This document shows positions 53,034-62,102 of a stretch of 64,000 bases of DNA, one piece after another. Within the stretch, counting starts at the first letter, position 1; each line of letters begins with the position of its first letter. The stretch is from UKL13-2 sp038206765 (GTDB taxonomy: Bacteria > Pseudomonadota > Gammaproteobacteria > Burkholderiales > Usitatibacteraceae), in NCBI GenBank assembly GCA_038206765.1, contig JBBRAM010000015.1, forward strand, positions 17,397 through 81,396, written 5' to 3'. A program made the position numbers and the translations under genes. The notes under the pieces were generated by a model. That model had not been told where the DNA came from. It did not search any database and was given only the letters and a program-made list of their open reading frames with translations.

Positions 53034-54503
53034 TTAAAACGATTTACGCCTTAAAGTGTCCATCACTGTTTTTCGTTCCAGATCAATGCCGGCTGCAACA
53101 TCGGCCACTGTCCTTCGTACAAAAATATCCGGCTCTAAGCCCGCATCAGGCGGGTTTCCCTCGGGGAATGTAGCAATGAGCGGCAAGTCGAGTTCAATGC
53201 CTGTGTTTGGGAGCCGTAGAAAAAAGAATGCACCACCATTAATGCCACGTTGATTCCCGCCGGTGGGTTGTCCTACTAGCGTACCAAGATGCGCGCGCTG
53301 GATTTGTTCTGCAAACTGAAAAGTGGCGGAGCTGTTAGTTGCGCCGATCAGCACGAAAACCCGACCCTTGAATTGGGCGTTGCCTGGCGCCAACGTCGAT
53401 TTGCCACTCGCATCCTGATAACGCGTAAGTGTGTAAAAGCGATTGTCGAATGGCTGTGCGGCATCTCCCCAATCCTTGAAGGAAGCATCCCACGTTTCGA
53501 GATAGGGTAGCAGCTCGCCTGGCACCTTCCGATAGCGTACCCGTCGGACGGGATCGGGAACGGTCGTAGCGGTCGTGATGAGGTGCGGCAAAATTTCTTC
53601 CCCAATAAATAGCCCACCTTCATTGCCGCGCAGATCGATGACGAGCGCAGGAGACTGCTTTTCTACTGCTTCTTCAAAGGACTTTTGTAAGAATGCCTTC
53701 CAATCCCACTTGCTGCGATAAAGCGACCAAGTAGGCATGTTTAGCCAGGCAACATTGTCTGATTCGATGCGAAAGGTCCAGCCGCCACGCTCATCATCGT
53801 TTGTCGCCGGCCGGGCGGCCAGGCGGGCGGCGTAGGATAATGGAGGCACGGTCACCGTGCGGGTGGTGTCATCGGCCGAGGCGATGCCTAGTTTGAAGGA
53901 ATTATTTTTACTCGGAAATAACAGCGGCAAGAAAACATCGAACGTCTCATATCGGTCGTCGCCTTGTACTTCGAGAAGGGCTCGACGTTTAGCGTCATTG
54001 CCGCCATCGGCGCGAGCGATCCCCATCATTGCTTTGAGGATCGCACCTACTGCAACGCCGTTAATCGATTTGATTTCAACGCCACGTCGCAGCAGTCCTC
54101 CTTTGGTGAAATCACGCGTGACGACCATGCGATCATCTAACCAACGAAAGTAGAACGGCACACGATTAGTGCCCTCGAACAATACTTTGCGCGTCGCGTC
54201 CGACTGGTTATAAAAATTCGCGTAGGTGTGACCACATTGCACCTTCGCCGCAAATTGCGAAAACGCTAAATATGCTTCGCCTAGGGATCGATCACTGCTA
54301 AGGGCGCTGCGCAACGTATTGAAATGATCGCGCATGGTTTCCGGCGTGTTGTAACGAAAAATGCCAGGGTGAAGCGCTTCATATGCACGCTCCAATATGT
54401 CAACGTCAGCCGATAGCGAAGCTTGCGAGAAGTGCGCTGGGACCGACTGCGCCACAGCAAATGTCGAACAAAAAACCAACAGCAATACGGCCAATGCGCG
54501 CAT
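53034..54503 (-). CDS. exported S41 family peptidase
   Basis: 489 residues from ATG 54503, which has GAGGG nearby; a frame open to 54581 adds residues that are not signal-like. Signal peptide MRALAVLLLVFCSTFAVAQS. The middle contains a PDZ-like part (RRGVEIKSINGVAVGAIL) and the C-terminal S41 fold: VIDLRGNEGGLFIGEEILP and IGATNSSATFQFAEQIQ with the likely catalytic Ser. Family members are tail-specific proteases or tricorn-like hydrolases of the periplasm. It converges on the GGDEF-EAL gene and sits next to the decayed TonB receptor; no further link seen. Confidence 0.8.
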   Translation of the reverse strand: MRALAVLLLVFCSTFAVAQSVPAHFSQASLSADVDILERAYEALHPGIFRYNTPETMRDHFNTLRSALSSDRSLGEAYLAFSQFAAKVQCGHTYANFYNQSDATRKVLFEGTNRVPFYFRWLDDRMVVTRDFTKGGLLRRGVEIKSINGVAVGAILKAMMGIARADGGNDAKRRALLEVQGDDRYETFDVFLPLLFPSKNNSFKLGIASADDTTRTVTVPPLSYAARLAARPATNDDERGGWTFRIESDNVAWLNMPTWSLYRSKWDWKAFLQKSFEEAVEKQSPALVIDLRGNEGGLFIGEEILPHLITTATTVPDPVRRVRYRKVPGELLPYLETWDASFKDWGDAAQPFDNRFYTLTRYQDASGKSTLAPGNAQFKGRVFVLIGATNSSATFQFAEQIQRAHLGTLVGQPTGGNQRGINGGAFFFLRLPNTGIELDLPLIATFPEGNPPDAGLEPDIFVRRTVADVAAGIDLERKTVMDTLRRKSF

Positions 54504-54814
54504 GCATACCCTCAAAATGTAAACAAAACACGAGATTACCATCACCTTCGGAATTGGCCGCAAATCGCTCCCAATATTCATTTTTTTTGTATTGAAACCC
54601 CGAAATTAGCTAGTGCGTTTAACTAAATTCGACCATGGGTCTATCGCTTAATCGCTGTTCCAGTTGCGTCTGCCGAGGAGCCGAACGTAATGGCTGGCGC
54701 TCGTTAACAGCCGGCAACGTGATGGGGCGATCTCAAGTCGCTAGCGGCCGACCCTCAATTTGCATCAGCTTATCCGGCTCAACCGGCATGAGGCAAAAAA
54801 CAGTGTTGTGGCAG
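54504..54814. other. 311-base intergenic region
   Basis: Between the S41 peptidase start and the end of the TonB-receptor remnant. I see no gene, terminator or repeat. Confidence 0.5.
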
Positions 54815-56472
54815 CTAGAACGCCAGTGATAGCGCAGCAAACAATGTGCGCCTAGAGCCGTACTGCGGTGCGCCCACTCCAACACCAGTACCATCCCTCA
54901 ACTTATACCCTTTGTCGAATGCATTGAGGACCCCAATTCGCCCTTGAACCTCACCGACAGCCGTCGATTTCCACGTGTGCGTATAAGTTGTGTTCAACAC
55001 GCCGTAGTGCGGAAGCGCCTGCCCATTCGGGGTATTGTCGTCCCCGGTTCGGCGTAAGCCACTACCTAGTATTGCGTCTGCGCTGATTTGGCTTGCGTCG
55101 AACCGATAGCTGACGCCCGTGGATACAGTGGAGGTTTGATTGTGATCTAAATAGATGAAATTATTGGCGATATAGGCCAGTCGATCGGGTCCGAACAACG
55201 ACTGTCCAGATGTGATGTTCTTCCCCTGCGCCTTCTGGTAGCCAAGATTAAGGTAGGAAGTCAAAAACTTGCCAGCGTAAATCGCTGCAACCTCCATGCC
55301 GCGGGCGTTGCCACGTTCGTAGTTGAACGGTGAAAGAATGAGGGCCGCGCCGAATTGTCCCTCGTCGATCAAGTTCCGAATTTTCTTATAGTACAGATCT
55401 GCCGTGACGGTCAGGCTGGGCGTTACTTTTTGCACTAGCCCAATATCATAGTAGTGGGTGCGCTCTGACTTGACGTTATCGGATACCGCAACGGATGCCT
55501 GATTGGTTGTATTGCCGTAAAGGTTGATACTCTGTTGCGACGCAAGCTCCTGTGGCGGCGGCGTGAAATAGCGAGAATAGCCTGCGTTGCGGTATCCGTC
55601 GTCATTTGATAAGCGATGTTGAGGCGAGGGCTGAGTTGCCGTTCGTCGATAAAGGCCTTCACCTGGTCAAATCGCGCACCAAAATTCACCGTCAGCTTTG
55701 GCGTCATCTGCCATTCATCCTGCAATTACAAGCTCAAGAGCTTCCCCAATTGGCCTGAGTAGTCGGCGATCAACAATGGGTTGCTCGAGGTCTGATTGCC
55801 ATTCTCATCGACTGGGAATACGCCGACAGCGTTGTTACTAACGGTCTTCTGCTCGGTATACCCGCCACCAAAGCGCACCGTGTGATTGGCATTTAGCTTA
55901 TAGGCCGCATCTAGTTGGAGACCGCTTGCGTTGTTGGAGCGTAGCGTATCGGATGCGGTGCCCAAATAGATGAGATCGCCGCGCGGGTCGGGCTTGTAGT
56001 GCAGGTTGGAGAACTGGTGAAATGCGGAAACCTGATAGTCGAAAGCGCCGATACTGCGCTGTAGTGTACCAATGAAGAAACGGTTCACCTCGCTCTGGTT
56101 CTGGTTGAGCTGCGATGAGGGAATCGTTGACACGCCGGTGTCTGGGTTACTGTAGCCGGTCAACGAAAAAGCTGGTTGCTGATTTGGGTTGACGGGGATT
56201 TGAAACTTGCCGTTATAGGTGCCAAATAGGAAACCAAGCCTCGTGTCGTCGCCAACGTAGTACGAAAAATTACCGAAAGATTTCGCTTGATGCGTCCGAT
56301 CGTGCGGGTTGCTGCGATCAGGGGTCGGGAATTCGATACCATTCTGGTTGGTCACGTAACTGCCGGACGGATAGTAAGTGAAGGCGCCCAAGGTACCGAA
56401 CAGTTGCGCGCTTGGCTCGAACGAATGGTTGCTGCCAGCCAAGAAACCGATTTGGCCACCCTGATTTGTGCC
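54815..56472 (-). pseudogene. TonB-dependent receptor, 5'-truncated with a stop and a frameshift
   Basis: Reading from 56472 down, a barrel sequence (GTNQGGQIGFLAGSNHSFEP...) stays open to a TAA just before LQDEW at about 55733 (relatives read LYLQDEW, so Tyr to stop). After LQDEWQMTPKLTVNFGARFD the frame shifts near 55596: one frame gives ILAISRRRHR, another resumes GYSRYFTPPPQELASQQSI and continues to a C-terminal AALSLAF with terminal Phe, typical of outer-membrane barrels. The signal peptide and plug domain are missing, because the IS21-like miniature element begins at 56473. About 550 residues of barrel remain. Ligand unknown. Confidence 0.88.
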
Positions 56473-56622
56473 TGTTTATTATCGTGCTAAATTGATCCAT
56501 TTTATCGTCGGAAATTAACCCTACGTCGCACTAAGTTATTCTATTGGAATCAATCCCTTAAAGTTTTTCTGCCGGGTCAGTGCAAAATGAAAAGAAGGGT
56601 CAATTCGACGCGAAACTCAACA
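56473..56622. mobile_element. IS21-like miniature element, copy A
   Basis: About 150 bp with terminal TGTTTA / TCAACA and inner inverted words (ATTGATCC, TTAACCC on the left; GGGTCA, GGGTCAAT on the right). It resembles copy B at 58673-58824 over its whole length and ends the TonB-receptor reading frame. It codes for nothing. Confidence 0.75.
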
Positions 56623-56772
56623 GGATTGAGTGTCAATATGTGTTGAAGCGCATTGATATTTGATCATTCTGCCGGCGAAAATCGCACTTTGGTTTGACCA
56701 GTCGTTAGTATCCTAACTCAATGATTATTTTCGCGAAGACGTTTTACGCCATGTTCAATATTCAATGCGCGG

Positions 56773-56802
56773 AGCTGATCAATCAAAGAAGCGCGCCAAC
56801 AC
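56773..56802 (+). repeat. 30-bp direct repeat, copy 1
   Basis: AGCTGATCAATCAAAGAAGC plus 10 bases are identical to 58825-58854. Copy 1 lies 150 bases after element A and 12 bases before the small anchored-protein gene. Confidence 0.95.
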
Positions 56803-56814
56803 AGGTAAGCTCAA

Positions 56815-57225
56815 ATGAAAACGTTCACGAAACGTGACCTTATTGCATGGGCGATCATTGTCTTCGCGTTCATTCTTTTTCTCGGTATCTACCTATATGA
56901 CAGACATAGGACTGAAGAAATTCGCAGCGCGCTCATAGCAACATTAGAGGGTAAAACTCCCACGTTGGAGGTTGATATTGATGATCGGTTGGGGTTTATC
57001 GCGGAATGCAAAAATAAGGCTATCAATATCCGTGCTGACGGCGATTTCGTCAATAGGCTCTGGTATTCAGGAACATGCGGTTCGCAAATTGTCATTAGCG
57101 TTGCCTGTCACCTTCGTCCTAACTATTCTTGCTTGCTATCCGACACGCCAGAAGCCCATCGGCGAAAAATGAATGAAAAAATAGATCGTGACAAGGGTGA
57201 GATAAAAGAAACTAATTCGAAATAA
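56815..57225 (+). CDS. small membrane-anchored Cys-rich protein (putative immunity partner)
   Basis: 136 residues. One N-terminal membrane helix (about 9-27) followed by an outward-facing domain of about 105 residues with four cysteines (C65, C88, C98, C106) that can form two disulfides, and a charged C-terminal tail (KMNEKIDRDKGEIKETNSK). No family recognised. It is upstream of the DUF2235 lipase with 195 bases between, inside the same repeat-bounded segment, so an immunity or accessory role for the lipase is an inference from position and topology only. Confidence 0.55.
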   Translation: MKTFTKRDLIAWAIIVFAFILFLGIYLYDRHRTEEIRSALIATLEGKTPTLEVDIDDRLGFIAECKNKAINIRADGDFVNRLWYSGTCGSQIVISVACHLRPNYSCLLSDTPEAHRRKMNEKIDRDKGEIKETNSK

Positions 57226-57420
57226 TTTTTTAAAAGTGAAACGTAAATAAGGACTGCGGCGGCTGAAAATGCCCGCCAAACATCGGCTGCTTCGTTTGTA
57301 GCTTTCGTTCTTGCCGGTAATTAAAAAATAAGAAGAGATGTCGCAATTGCTTTACTCAGAGTTACAAAAGGTGAATCCAAGATAGTCCCATAACAAATCA
57401 TCAATTTTCTGGAGAAAACT

Positions 57421-58644
57421 ATGAGCAATAAAAAAATTGTACTTTGTTTGGATGGGACTTGGAACGGCCCCGGCGAGACAGATGACCATGGCAATATTGT
57501 CGCCTCGAATGTTCAAAAGCTCTTTGAGCGTTTAGCAGGAACGAAGCCGTTGTTGCCTGATGAGGCTGAATTCGAAATTGCCTACGCAGATAATGCGGGC
57601 ACCACAATTCAAGTTTCTAAATATTTACACGGTGTTGGGGATTCATCCAACATCTTGACCAAGTACAGCGAGGGGTCCACCGGGGCAGGGTTACTTGCGC
57701 GCGTAGTGCGCGGGTATACCTTTCTCTCGCGCAATTACCAGGCCGGCGACTCAATTGTTATCGTTGGCTTTTCGCGTGGTGCTTATTCAGCGCGCGCCGT
57801 AGCCGGGTTGGTCGCAAGCCAGGGTCTGCTCGATTGGCGACAAATGGGACTAGGTGATGGGGGGGACCCCGTGGCGTATGCAGCAGGTATGACTGCGTGG
57901 TCGCAATATAAGCGCCTAAAGAGCAATGACGCAGGTTTCGTCGCACGTTTGGTGGATTTTGTGGAGGATGCACGTGCAACTATGTTGGACGCTTCTAACC
58001 ATGAGGTCACCCCAATTTATTTGCCGAATGTGCCCATCGATGCAGTGGCTGTCTGGGATACGGTCGGTGCTATGGGCGTGCCGTTGTCCATAAAATCAGA
58101 TGGGACTCGACCCGACTTGTTCGAATTCGCAGACAACGTATTGAGCGACAAAGTTAAATCTGGATTTCATGCAATCTCTATTGACGAGGAGCGCGCGGAT
58201 TTCACGCCTTCCATCTGGTTTCAGCGTAGCGGCATCACACAGGTCTTGTTTCCTGGTGCACATGCGGACGTGGGGGGCGGCTATCCCAAAGAGCACGGGC
58301 AGAGTGGTCTGAGCGATGGCGCGCTGAAATGGATGCTGAAGAGCCTGCAGGACATAGTGCAATTCAAACCTTGGAATGATGTAACTCCTGATCCCGCTGG
58401 GCCGATGCATCGGCCATGGACCAAGGGGATTTATCGCATTCTGTCGCAAACACCAAGACTTTTTAAGGAAGATCCAAAAAATCCATGGAATCTGACCGTG
58501 CACCAGGGAGCAATTGCCCGCATGTCGCGGGCGACAGTGGTGGTTGAAGATGAGCGAGATTGTCCGTACCGCCCGGCGAGCCTTGGCGGCTTGTATTTCA
58601 CAAGTGAATGGAAGCCCATGCGCGGAATAAATATCGAAATATAA
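57421..58644 (+). CDS. DUF2235 lipase-like protein (Tle1-related)
   Basis: 407 residues. Starts IVLCLDGTWNG, a DUF2235 signature, with nucleophile Ser118 in GFSRGAYSAR, Asp213 in VWDTVGAMG and His281 in PGAHADVGGGY: a full Ser-Asp-His triad. Tle1 members are phospholipases delivered by type VI secretion, but other DUF2235 proteins are stand-alone; no VgrG, PAAR or adaptor gene is near. No signal peptide. Located in the segment between miniature elements A and B, next to the small anchored protein. Confidence 0.82.
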   Translation: MSNKKIVLCLDGTWNGPGETDDHGNIVASNVQKLFERLAGTKPLLPDEAEFEIAYADNAGTTIQVSKYLHGVGDSSNILTKYSEGSTGAGLLARVVRGYTFLSRNYQAGDSIVIVGFSRGAYSARAVAGLVASQGLLDWRQMGLGDGGDPVAYAAGMTAWSQYKRLKSNDAGFVARLVDFVEDARATMLDASNHEVTPIYLPNVPIDAVAVWDTVGAMGVPLSIKSDGTRPDLFEFADNVLSDKVKSGFHAISIDEERADFTPSIWFQRSGITQVLFPGAHADVGGGYPKEHGQSGLSDGALKWMLKSLQDIVQFKPWNDVTPDPAGPMHRPWTKGIYRILSQTPRLFKEDPKNPWNLTVHQGAIARMSRATVVVEDERDCPYRPASLGGLYFTSEWKPMRGINIEI

Positions 58645-58672
58645 AAATTAAACTCATTTGTAACTACCCGAC

Positions 58673-58824
58673 TGTTGATTATTGCGCCGGATTGACCCAT
58701 CTGCTCGCGGAAAACTAACCCTACGTGGCACTAATTTACTCTATTGAAATCAATCCTTTAAAGTTTTTCTGCCGGGTTAGCGCAAAATGAAAAGAAGGGG
58801 GTCAATTCGACTTGAAACTCAACA
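58673..58824. mobile_element. IS21-like miniature element, copy B
   Basis: 152 bp from TGTTGA (58673) to TCAACA (58824), an exact 6-bp terminal inverted repeat, with inner ATTGACCC and CTAACCC on the left and GGGTTAG and GGGTCAAT on the right. The sequence is homologous to copy A in the same orientation. No coding capacity. Confidence 0.8.
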
Positions 58825-58854
58825 AGCTGATCAATCAAAGAAGCGCGCCAACAC
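58825..58854 (+). repeat. 30-bp direct repeat, copy 2
   Basis: Identical to 56773-56802 and directly abuts the right end of element B. The segment 56773-58824 is thus bounded by the same 30 bases on both sides. Confidence 0.95.
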
Positions 58855-58894
58855 TCAACAGCCTGCCCAGCCCGCCACAATGGTTTGATCTGCA

Positions 58895-59782
58895 CTAGCG
58901 CATCGTTGAAAACCGTCGTGAAATAGCATCAATCACCAACGACACTTTTGGCAAATGACGCTGCCGTTTATGGCACACCAGATACAACACGCTGTCGGCT
59001 TCCTTTCCCAGATCAACATCGAGCACGACAAGCTGATTTAATTCAGAAACAAAATGGCTCGCGTGTGGAAATAGCATCACGCCGAGCCCAGCTTGGCACG
59101 CGGCGAGTTGCACCAGGAAATCATCAGAGGTAAATATAGGATTGAAATTTGCGATCCGCTTTTTCAATTCCTTTGCGCTCATTAACGTATCGAAAGGTGT
59201 TGTCCAAGAAATCCAGTCAAGATCGGATACGGTGAATTTGTTCGGGAGGTGATTCGCATAATCCAACGACGCAATCACACGAACTGGACTTTCGACACTA
59301 TCGATACAGATTAAATCGCTATCGGTTGGCGCTTTATTTCGAATTGCCAGATCGGCATCCCCGCGGCTTAAGTTCAACAATTCAATACCAGACAAGACGT
59401 CAATCTGAATCGCAGGTTGTTGGCTCTGGATATCGAGCGCTAACGGCACAACGAAAGATTGGGCGATGCCGGGTGGTGCGGCAATCCGGACCCGTCCTGT
59501 GAGTCGGTGTCCCTGTGGCGAGACGCTTTGTTCAGCCTCCACAGCCCATTGCGCCATATGTTGTGCAGAAGGCAATAACCTATATCCTGCGTCTGTCAAA
59601 CTCACACCTTGGTTTTGACGGAAAAAAAGCGCGTCGCCAATCGCGGCTTCCAGTTCGCTGATACGCCGACTGAGCGTTGGCTGTCCTAACTTGAGCGCAC
59701 GCGATGCAGCGCTAAAACTGCCTTGTTCGGCTACTTCCAAAAACAACCGCAAGTCGTCCCATTTTAAGTGCCTGTGACCCAT
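58895..59782 (-). CDS. LysR-type regulator
   Basis: 295 residues. N-terminal winged HTH (WDDLRLFLEVAEQGSFSAASRALKLGQPTLSRRISELE) and a two-lobed effector domain (GRVRIAAPPGIAQSFVVPLAL...). It reads away from the lipoprotein MBL gene, with an inverted repeat between them, so it probably controls that gene and itself. Effector unknown. Confidence 0.92.
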   Translation of the reverse strand: MGHRHLKWDDLRLFLEVAEQGSFSAASRALKLGQPTLSRRISELEAAIGDALFFRQNQGVSLTDAGYRLLPSAQHMAQWAVEAEQSVSPQGHRLTGRVRIAAPPGIAQSFVVPLALDIQSQQPAIQIDVLSGIELLNLSRGDADLAIRNKAPTDSDLICIDSVESPVRVIASLDYANHLPNKFTVSDLDWISWTTPFDTLMSAKELKKRIANFNPIFTSDDFLVQLAACQAGLGVMLFPHASHFVSELNQLVVLDVDLGKEADSVLYLVCHKRQRHLPKVSLVIDAISRRFSTMR

Positions 59783-59822
59783 CGCTCGCTCCCCGTTTTT
59801 CGGATACCTACATCAATATTTG

Positions 59823-59848
59823 ATGACTATACAACCATAAATAGTCAT
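59823..59848. promoter_or_regulatory. LysR operator candidate
   Basis: ATGACTAT and ATAGTCAT, exact inverse copies, flank a 10-base spacer in the 103-base divergent region between the LysR and MBL genes. Symmetry and position fit a LysR recognition site. Confidence 0.75.
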
Positions 59849-59885
59849 GCGAAGATCGCTGACAATATAAATCATCGAGGTAACT

Positions 59886-60836
59886 ATGAAAAACACATTA
59901 GCTCATAACGTATTCGTCGCTTTGTCCACCTTAGTTGCGGTCTATGCACTTGGCGGATGCGTTGCCACCTCGCACCCGGTGGTGCACAGTACGCTCGGTA
60001 GGCCGAGCAGCAGCGCCGAAATGGAACGCTTAATTGATCTACCCGGCCCGATTGAGCTCAACACCGTGGCCAGTGCAGATTGGGTTGCACCGTTATCTGG
60101 ATTGCTCAACTTAAATAGCGAAACCGCAAAGAAAGCCAATTTGATTGATCGGCAGGAGCCTATCCAGGTTTATGCTCATGTGCTGCGTCACCCGCAACGT
60201 GGCGTCTATTTAGTCGATACTGGTGTTTCGCAAAAGCTTGTTGATAACCCTAGCAAAGTAGGCTTGAATTGGTTAATTCTTAAGGCCATTCCGATCAAAG
60301 ACATGAAAATTCGCAAGAGCACAGCGGAAATGCTTAACGACGTTGATGGCAAGTTGGCTGGCGTCTTCTTTACCCACTTACATATAGACCATATTTCGGG
60401 GATGCCGGATATTCCGGGTTCTGTACCGCTGTACATTGGCCCATCGGAAACCGGCGAAAAAAGCATTGTTAATCTCATAGTAGGCGGACCTACAAACGAA
60501 CTGTTGGAAGGAAAACAACTATTGCAGGAATGGCCGTTTCAATCCGATCCGGAACAACAATTTGAGGGTGTCGTTGATATTTTCGGGGATGGCTCCGTAT
60601 TCGCCATCAGTGCGCCGGGACATACGGCAGGAAGCGTTGCATATCTGGTTCGCACTTCGCATGGGCCGGTACTGCTGACCGGTGACACCTGTCACACGCG
60701 TTGGGGCTGGGAAAATACCGTGGAGCCTGGCGATTTTACTCGTGATGCGTCGCGAAATTTAATCAATCTCAAGCGCCTTAAAGCCCTGGTTGCGCGGCAT
60801 CCGAGTATTGATGTGCGGCTTGGGCATCAACCATAG
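59886..60836 (+). CDS. lipoprotein metallo-beta-lactamase-fold hydrolase (lactonase-like)
   Basis: 316 residues. Signal peptide ending in lipobox LGGC, so membrane-anchored in the envelope. The MBL fold has THLHIDHISG (HxHxDH), later metal ligands in SAPGHTAGSV and LLTGDTCHTRWG, and a final RLGHQP, a pattern shared by N-acyl-homoserine-lactone lactonases and other MBL hydrolases. Ribosome site GAGGTA. The substrate is unknown. Divergent from a LysR regulator. Stop codon is within 10 bases of an IS3 remnant. Confidence 0.82.
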   Translation: MKNTLAHNVFVALSTLVAVYALGGCVATSHPVVHSTLGRPSSSAEMERLIDLPGPIELNTVASADWVAPLSGLLNLNSETAKKANLIDRQEPIQVYAHVLRHPQRGVYLVDTGVSQKLVDNPSKVGLNWLILKAIPIKDMKIRKSTAEMLNDVDGKLAGVFFTHLHIDHISGMPDIPGSVPLYIGPSETGEKSIVNLIVGGPTNELLEGKQLLQEWPFQSDPEQQFEGVVDIFGDGSVFAISAPGHTAGSVAYLVRTSHGPVLLTGDTCHTRWGWENTVEPGDFTRDASRNLINLKRLKALVARHPSIDVRLGHQP

Positions 60837-60841
60837 GGATC

Positions 60842-61180
60842 CTATGACACCATGCTTCCGCACCAATTTTGGTCCGCATCCAAATGTCTCCAGATGTTGA
60901 GTCCGTCGATAACTTCGCTTCCGATGCTGACATCCCGCCTGCCCGAATCGCGAAAAGGGCAATGCATTCGTCTCACCTCAATACCTTCTTTGGCCAGCTC
61001 GCGCTTGAGCATCCGGGCCCCCATGAAGGGGTGCTGTAGATGTAGCTCGTCGAGTCGGCGCATCAGCGCGAGATCTGCCGCGCTGATCGGGCGAGGCAGG
61101 TAGTACACCGCGCCACGGCTGATGTCCAACAACTCGGCCTGCCGCGATACGCTGAGACGGTGGCTTCGGTCAATCATCAT
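60842..61180 (-). pseudogene. IS3 transposase OrfB, N-terminal part only
   Basis: Residues 1 to about 75 match IS3 OrfB (IDRSHRLSVSRQAELLDISR, YYLPRPISAADLALMRR, LHLQHPFMGARMLKRELAKEG). Then unrelated residues (PFRDSGRRDVSIGSEVIDGL...) follow to a stop, so it is truncated and fused to foreign sequence. The whole DDE catalytic domain is missing. Confidence 0.85.
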
Positions 61181-61497
61181 CTTGCGCTCAGCAATCCGGC
61201 TTTGGTGAGCGTGCCTGCCAAAAAATCATTCTCCAATGCCAACTGGCCGATCGTGGCGTGCAACGGCGCCAAATCAACCGGATCAGGGCGATCTCCGCCG
61301 CAAAATACCTCGGTCGCCCGCGACATCAGTTGCTTCTTCCATTCGCTAATTTGGTTTGGATGGACTTCAAACTGCGCGCACAACTCGGCCATCGTCTTGT
61401 CTTCGCGCAGCGCGACAAGGGCAACCTTGGCTTTGAACTCTGCTGTCAGCTTACGGCGCTGCCGCTTGGCAGCAGTACTCTTCTTGGTCAACTTCAT
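61177..61497 (-). CDS. IS3 transposase OrfA
   Basis: 106 residues from ATG 61497, with GAGGAG just upstream. N-terminal HTH (KRQRRKLTAEFKAKVALVAL, EDKTMAELCAQFEVHPNQIS) and a C-terminal leucine-zipper-like helix. Its TGA overlaps the orfB ATG region. Intact, but useless without OrfB. Confidence 0.88.
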   Translation of the reverse strand: MKLTKKSTAAKRQRRKLTAEFKAKVALVALREDKTMAELCAQFEVHPNQISEWKKQLMSRATEVFCGGDRPDPVDLAPLHATIGQLALENDFLAGTLTKAGLLSAR

Positions 61498-61550
61498 GAA
61501 AAACTCCTCGTCGTCGAATCGGAATCGATTCAACATATTGCCCAGAGTTT

Positions 61551-61795
61551 TCACTTAACGCACTGTGCAAATTTGCGGAGCCACTTCTCAGCATGAATAA
61601 TTTGTTCGGTTGTAGCATCGCGCAATGGCTGATAAATCATCCAGCGCAACAAGCTGTACAACAGCACGGCAACGATAGCAACGCTCGCAAGCGTTACGTT
61701 GTAAAACAGCATCATGCCAAATGTGCCAATGACTAGCAGTCCGTCAACAATCGCTTGAACAAAACCGGTTGTAAGGGTTTTTTGGATAGCCCAAT
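61551..61795 (-). pseudogene. fragment of a peptidase-type ABC exporter (bacteriocin class)
   Basis: Minus-strand frame gives AIQKTLTTGFVQAIVDGLLV, IGTFGMMLFYNVTLASVAIV, LLYSLLRWMIYQPLRDAT and EQIIHAEK. This is the membrane domain of CvaB/RaxB-like exporters with N-terminal C39 peptidase. The peptidase and ATPase parts are missing: on one side it is cut by the IS3 element, on the other the match ends near 61795. An AGGAGGG at about 61818-61824 has lost its gene. Confidence 0.75.
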
Positions 61796-62102
61796 TGCAG
61801 CATAATCATCATGACTTGCCCTCCTACTAAATCGGACCTAGCTCACTCTTGGTCACACAAAGTAGTCATCCTGATATCACCACATAAGGACAGCATCGGG
61901 TCGGGTGCGGGCCAGAAGCTGACATTTACGAATGACAGCTCACGGGCTATTTCTATGTCAGTGATTCGCGTAGTAGGGCGTCTCTGATTGGCATTGAGGC
62001 GACAGCCAGACCTGCGTTATAAATCTATTCTGGGATGAGGCGTAAAGATGAGTCGGGTTCGCCGACGCCTTCAGATGCCCCATCTAAGGTTTAACAGCAA
62101 AA
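61796..62102. other. 307-base intergenic region
   Basis: Between the exporter fragment and a LysR gene. I see no gene; it contains a GTCGGGTGCGGGCCAGAAGC word and scattered short dyads near 61940-61960. Confidence 0.4.

Larger units (their letters stand above)
60842..61583 (-). mobile_element. truncated IS3-family element
   Basis: Left boundary probably at TGGCTCC on the minus strand (61583), where the ABC-exporter fragment stops matching. It contains orfA (61177-61497) and only the first part of orfB; the catalytic DDE region and the right end are gone. The remaining side abuts the MBL gene. Confidence 0.75.
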
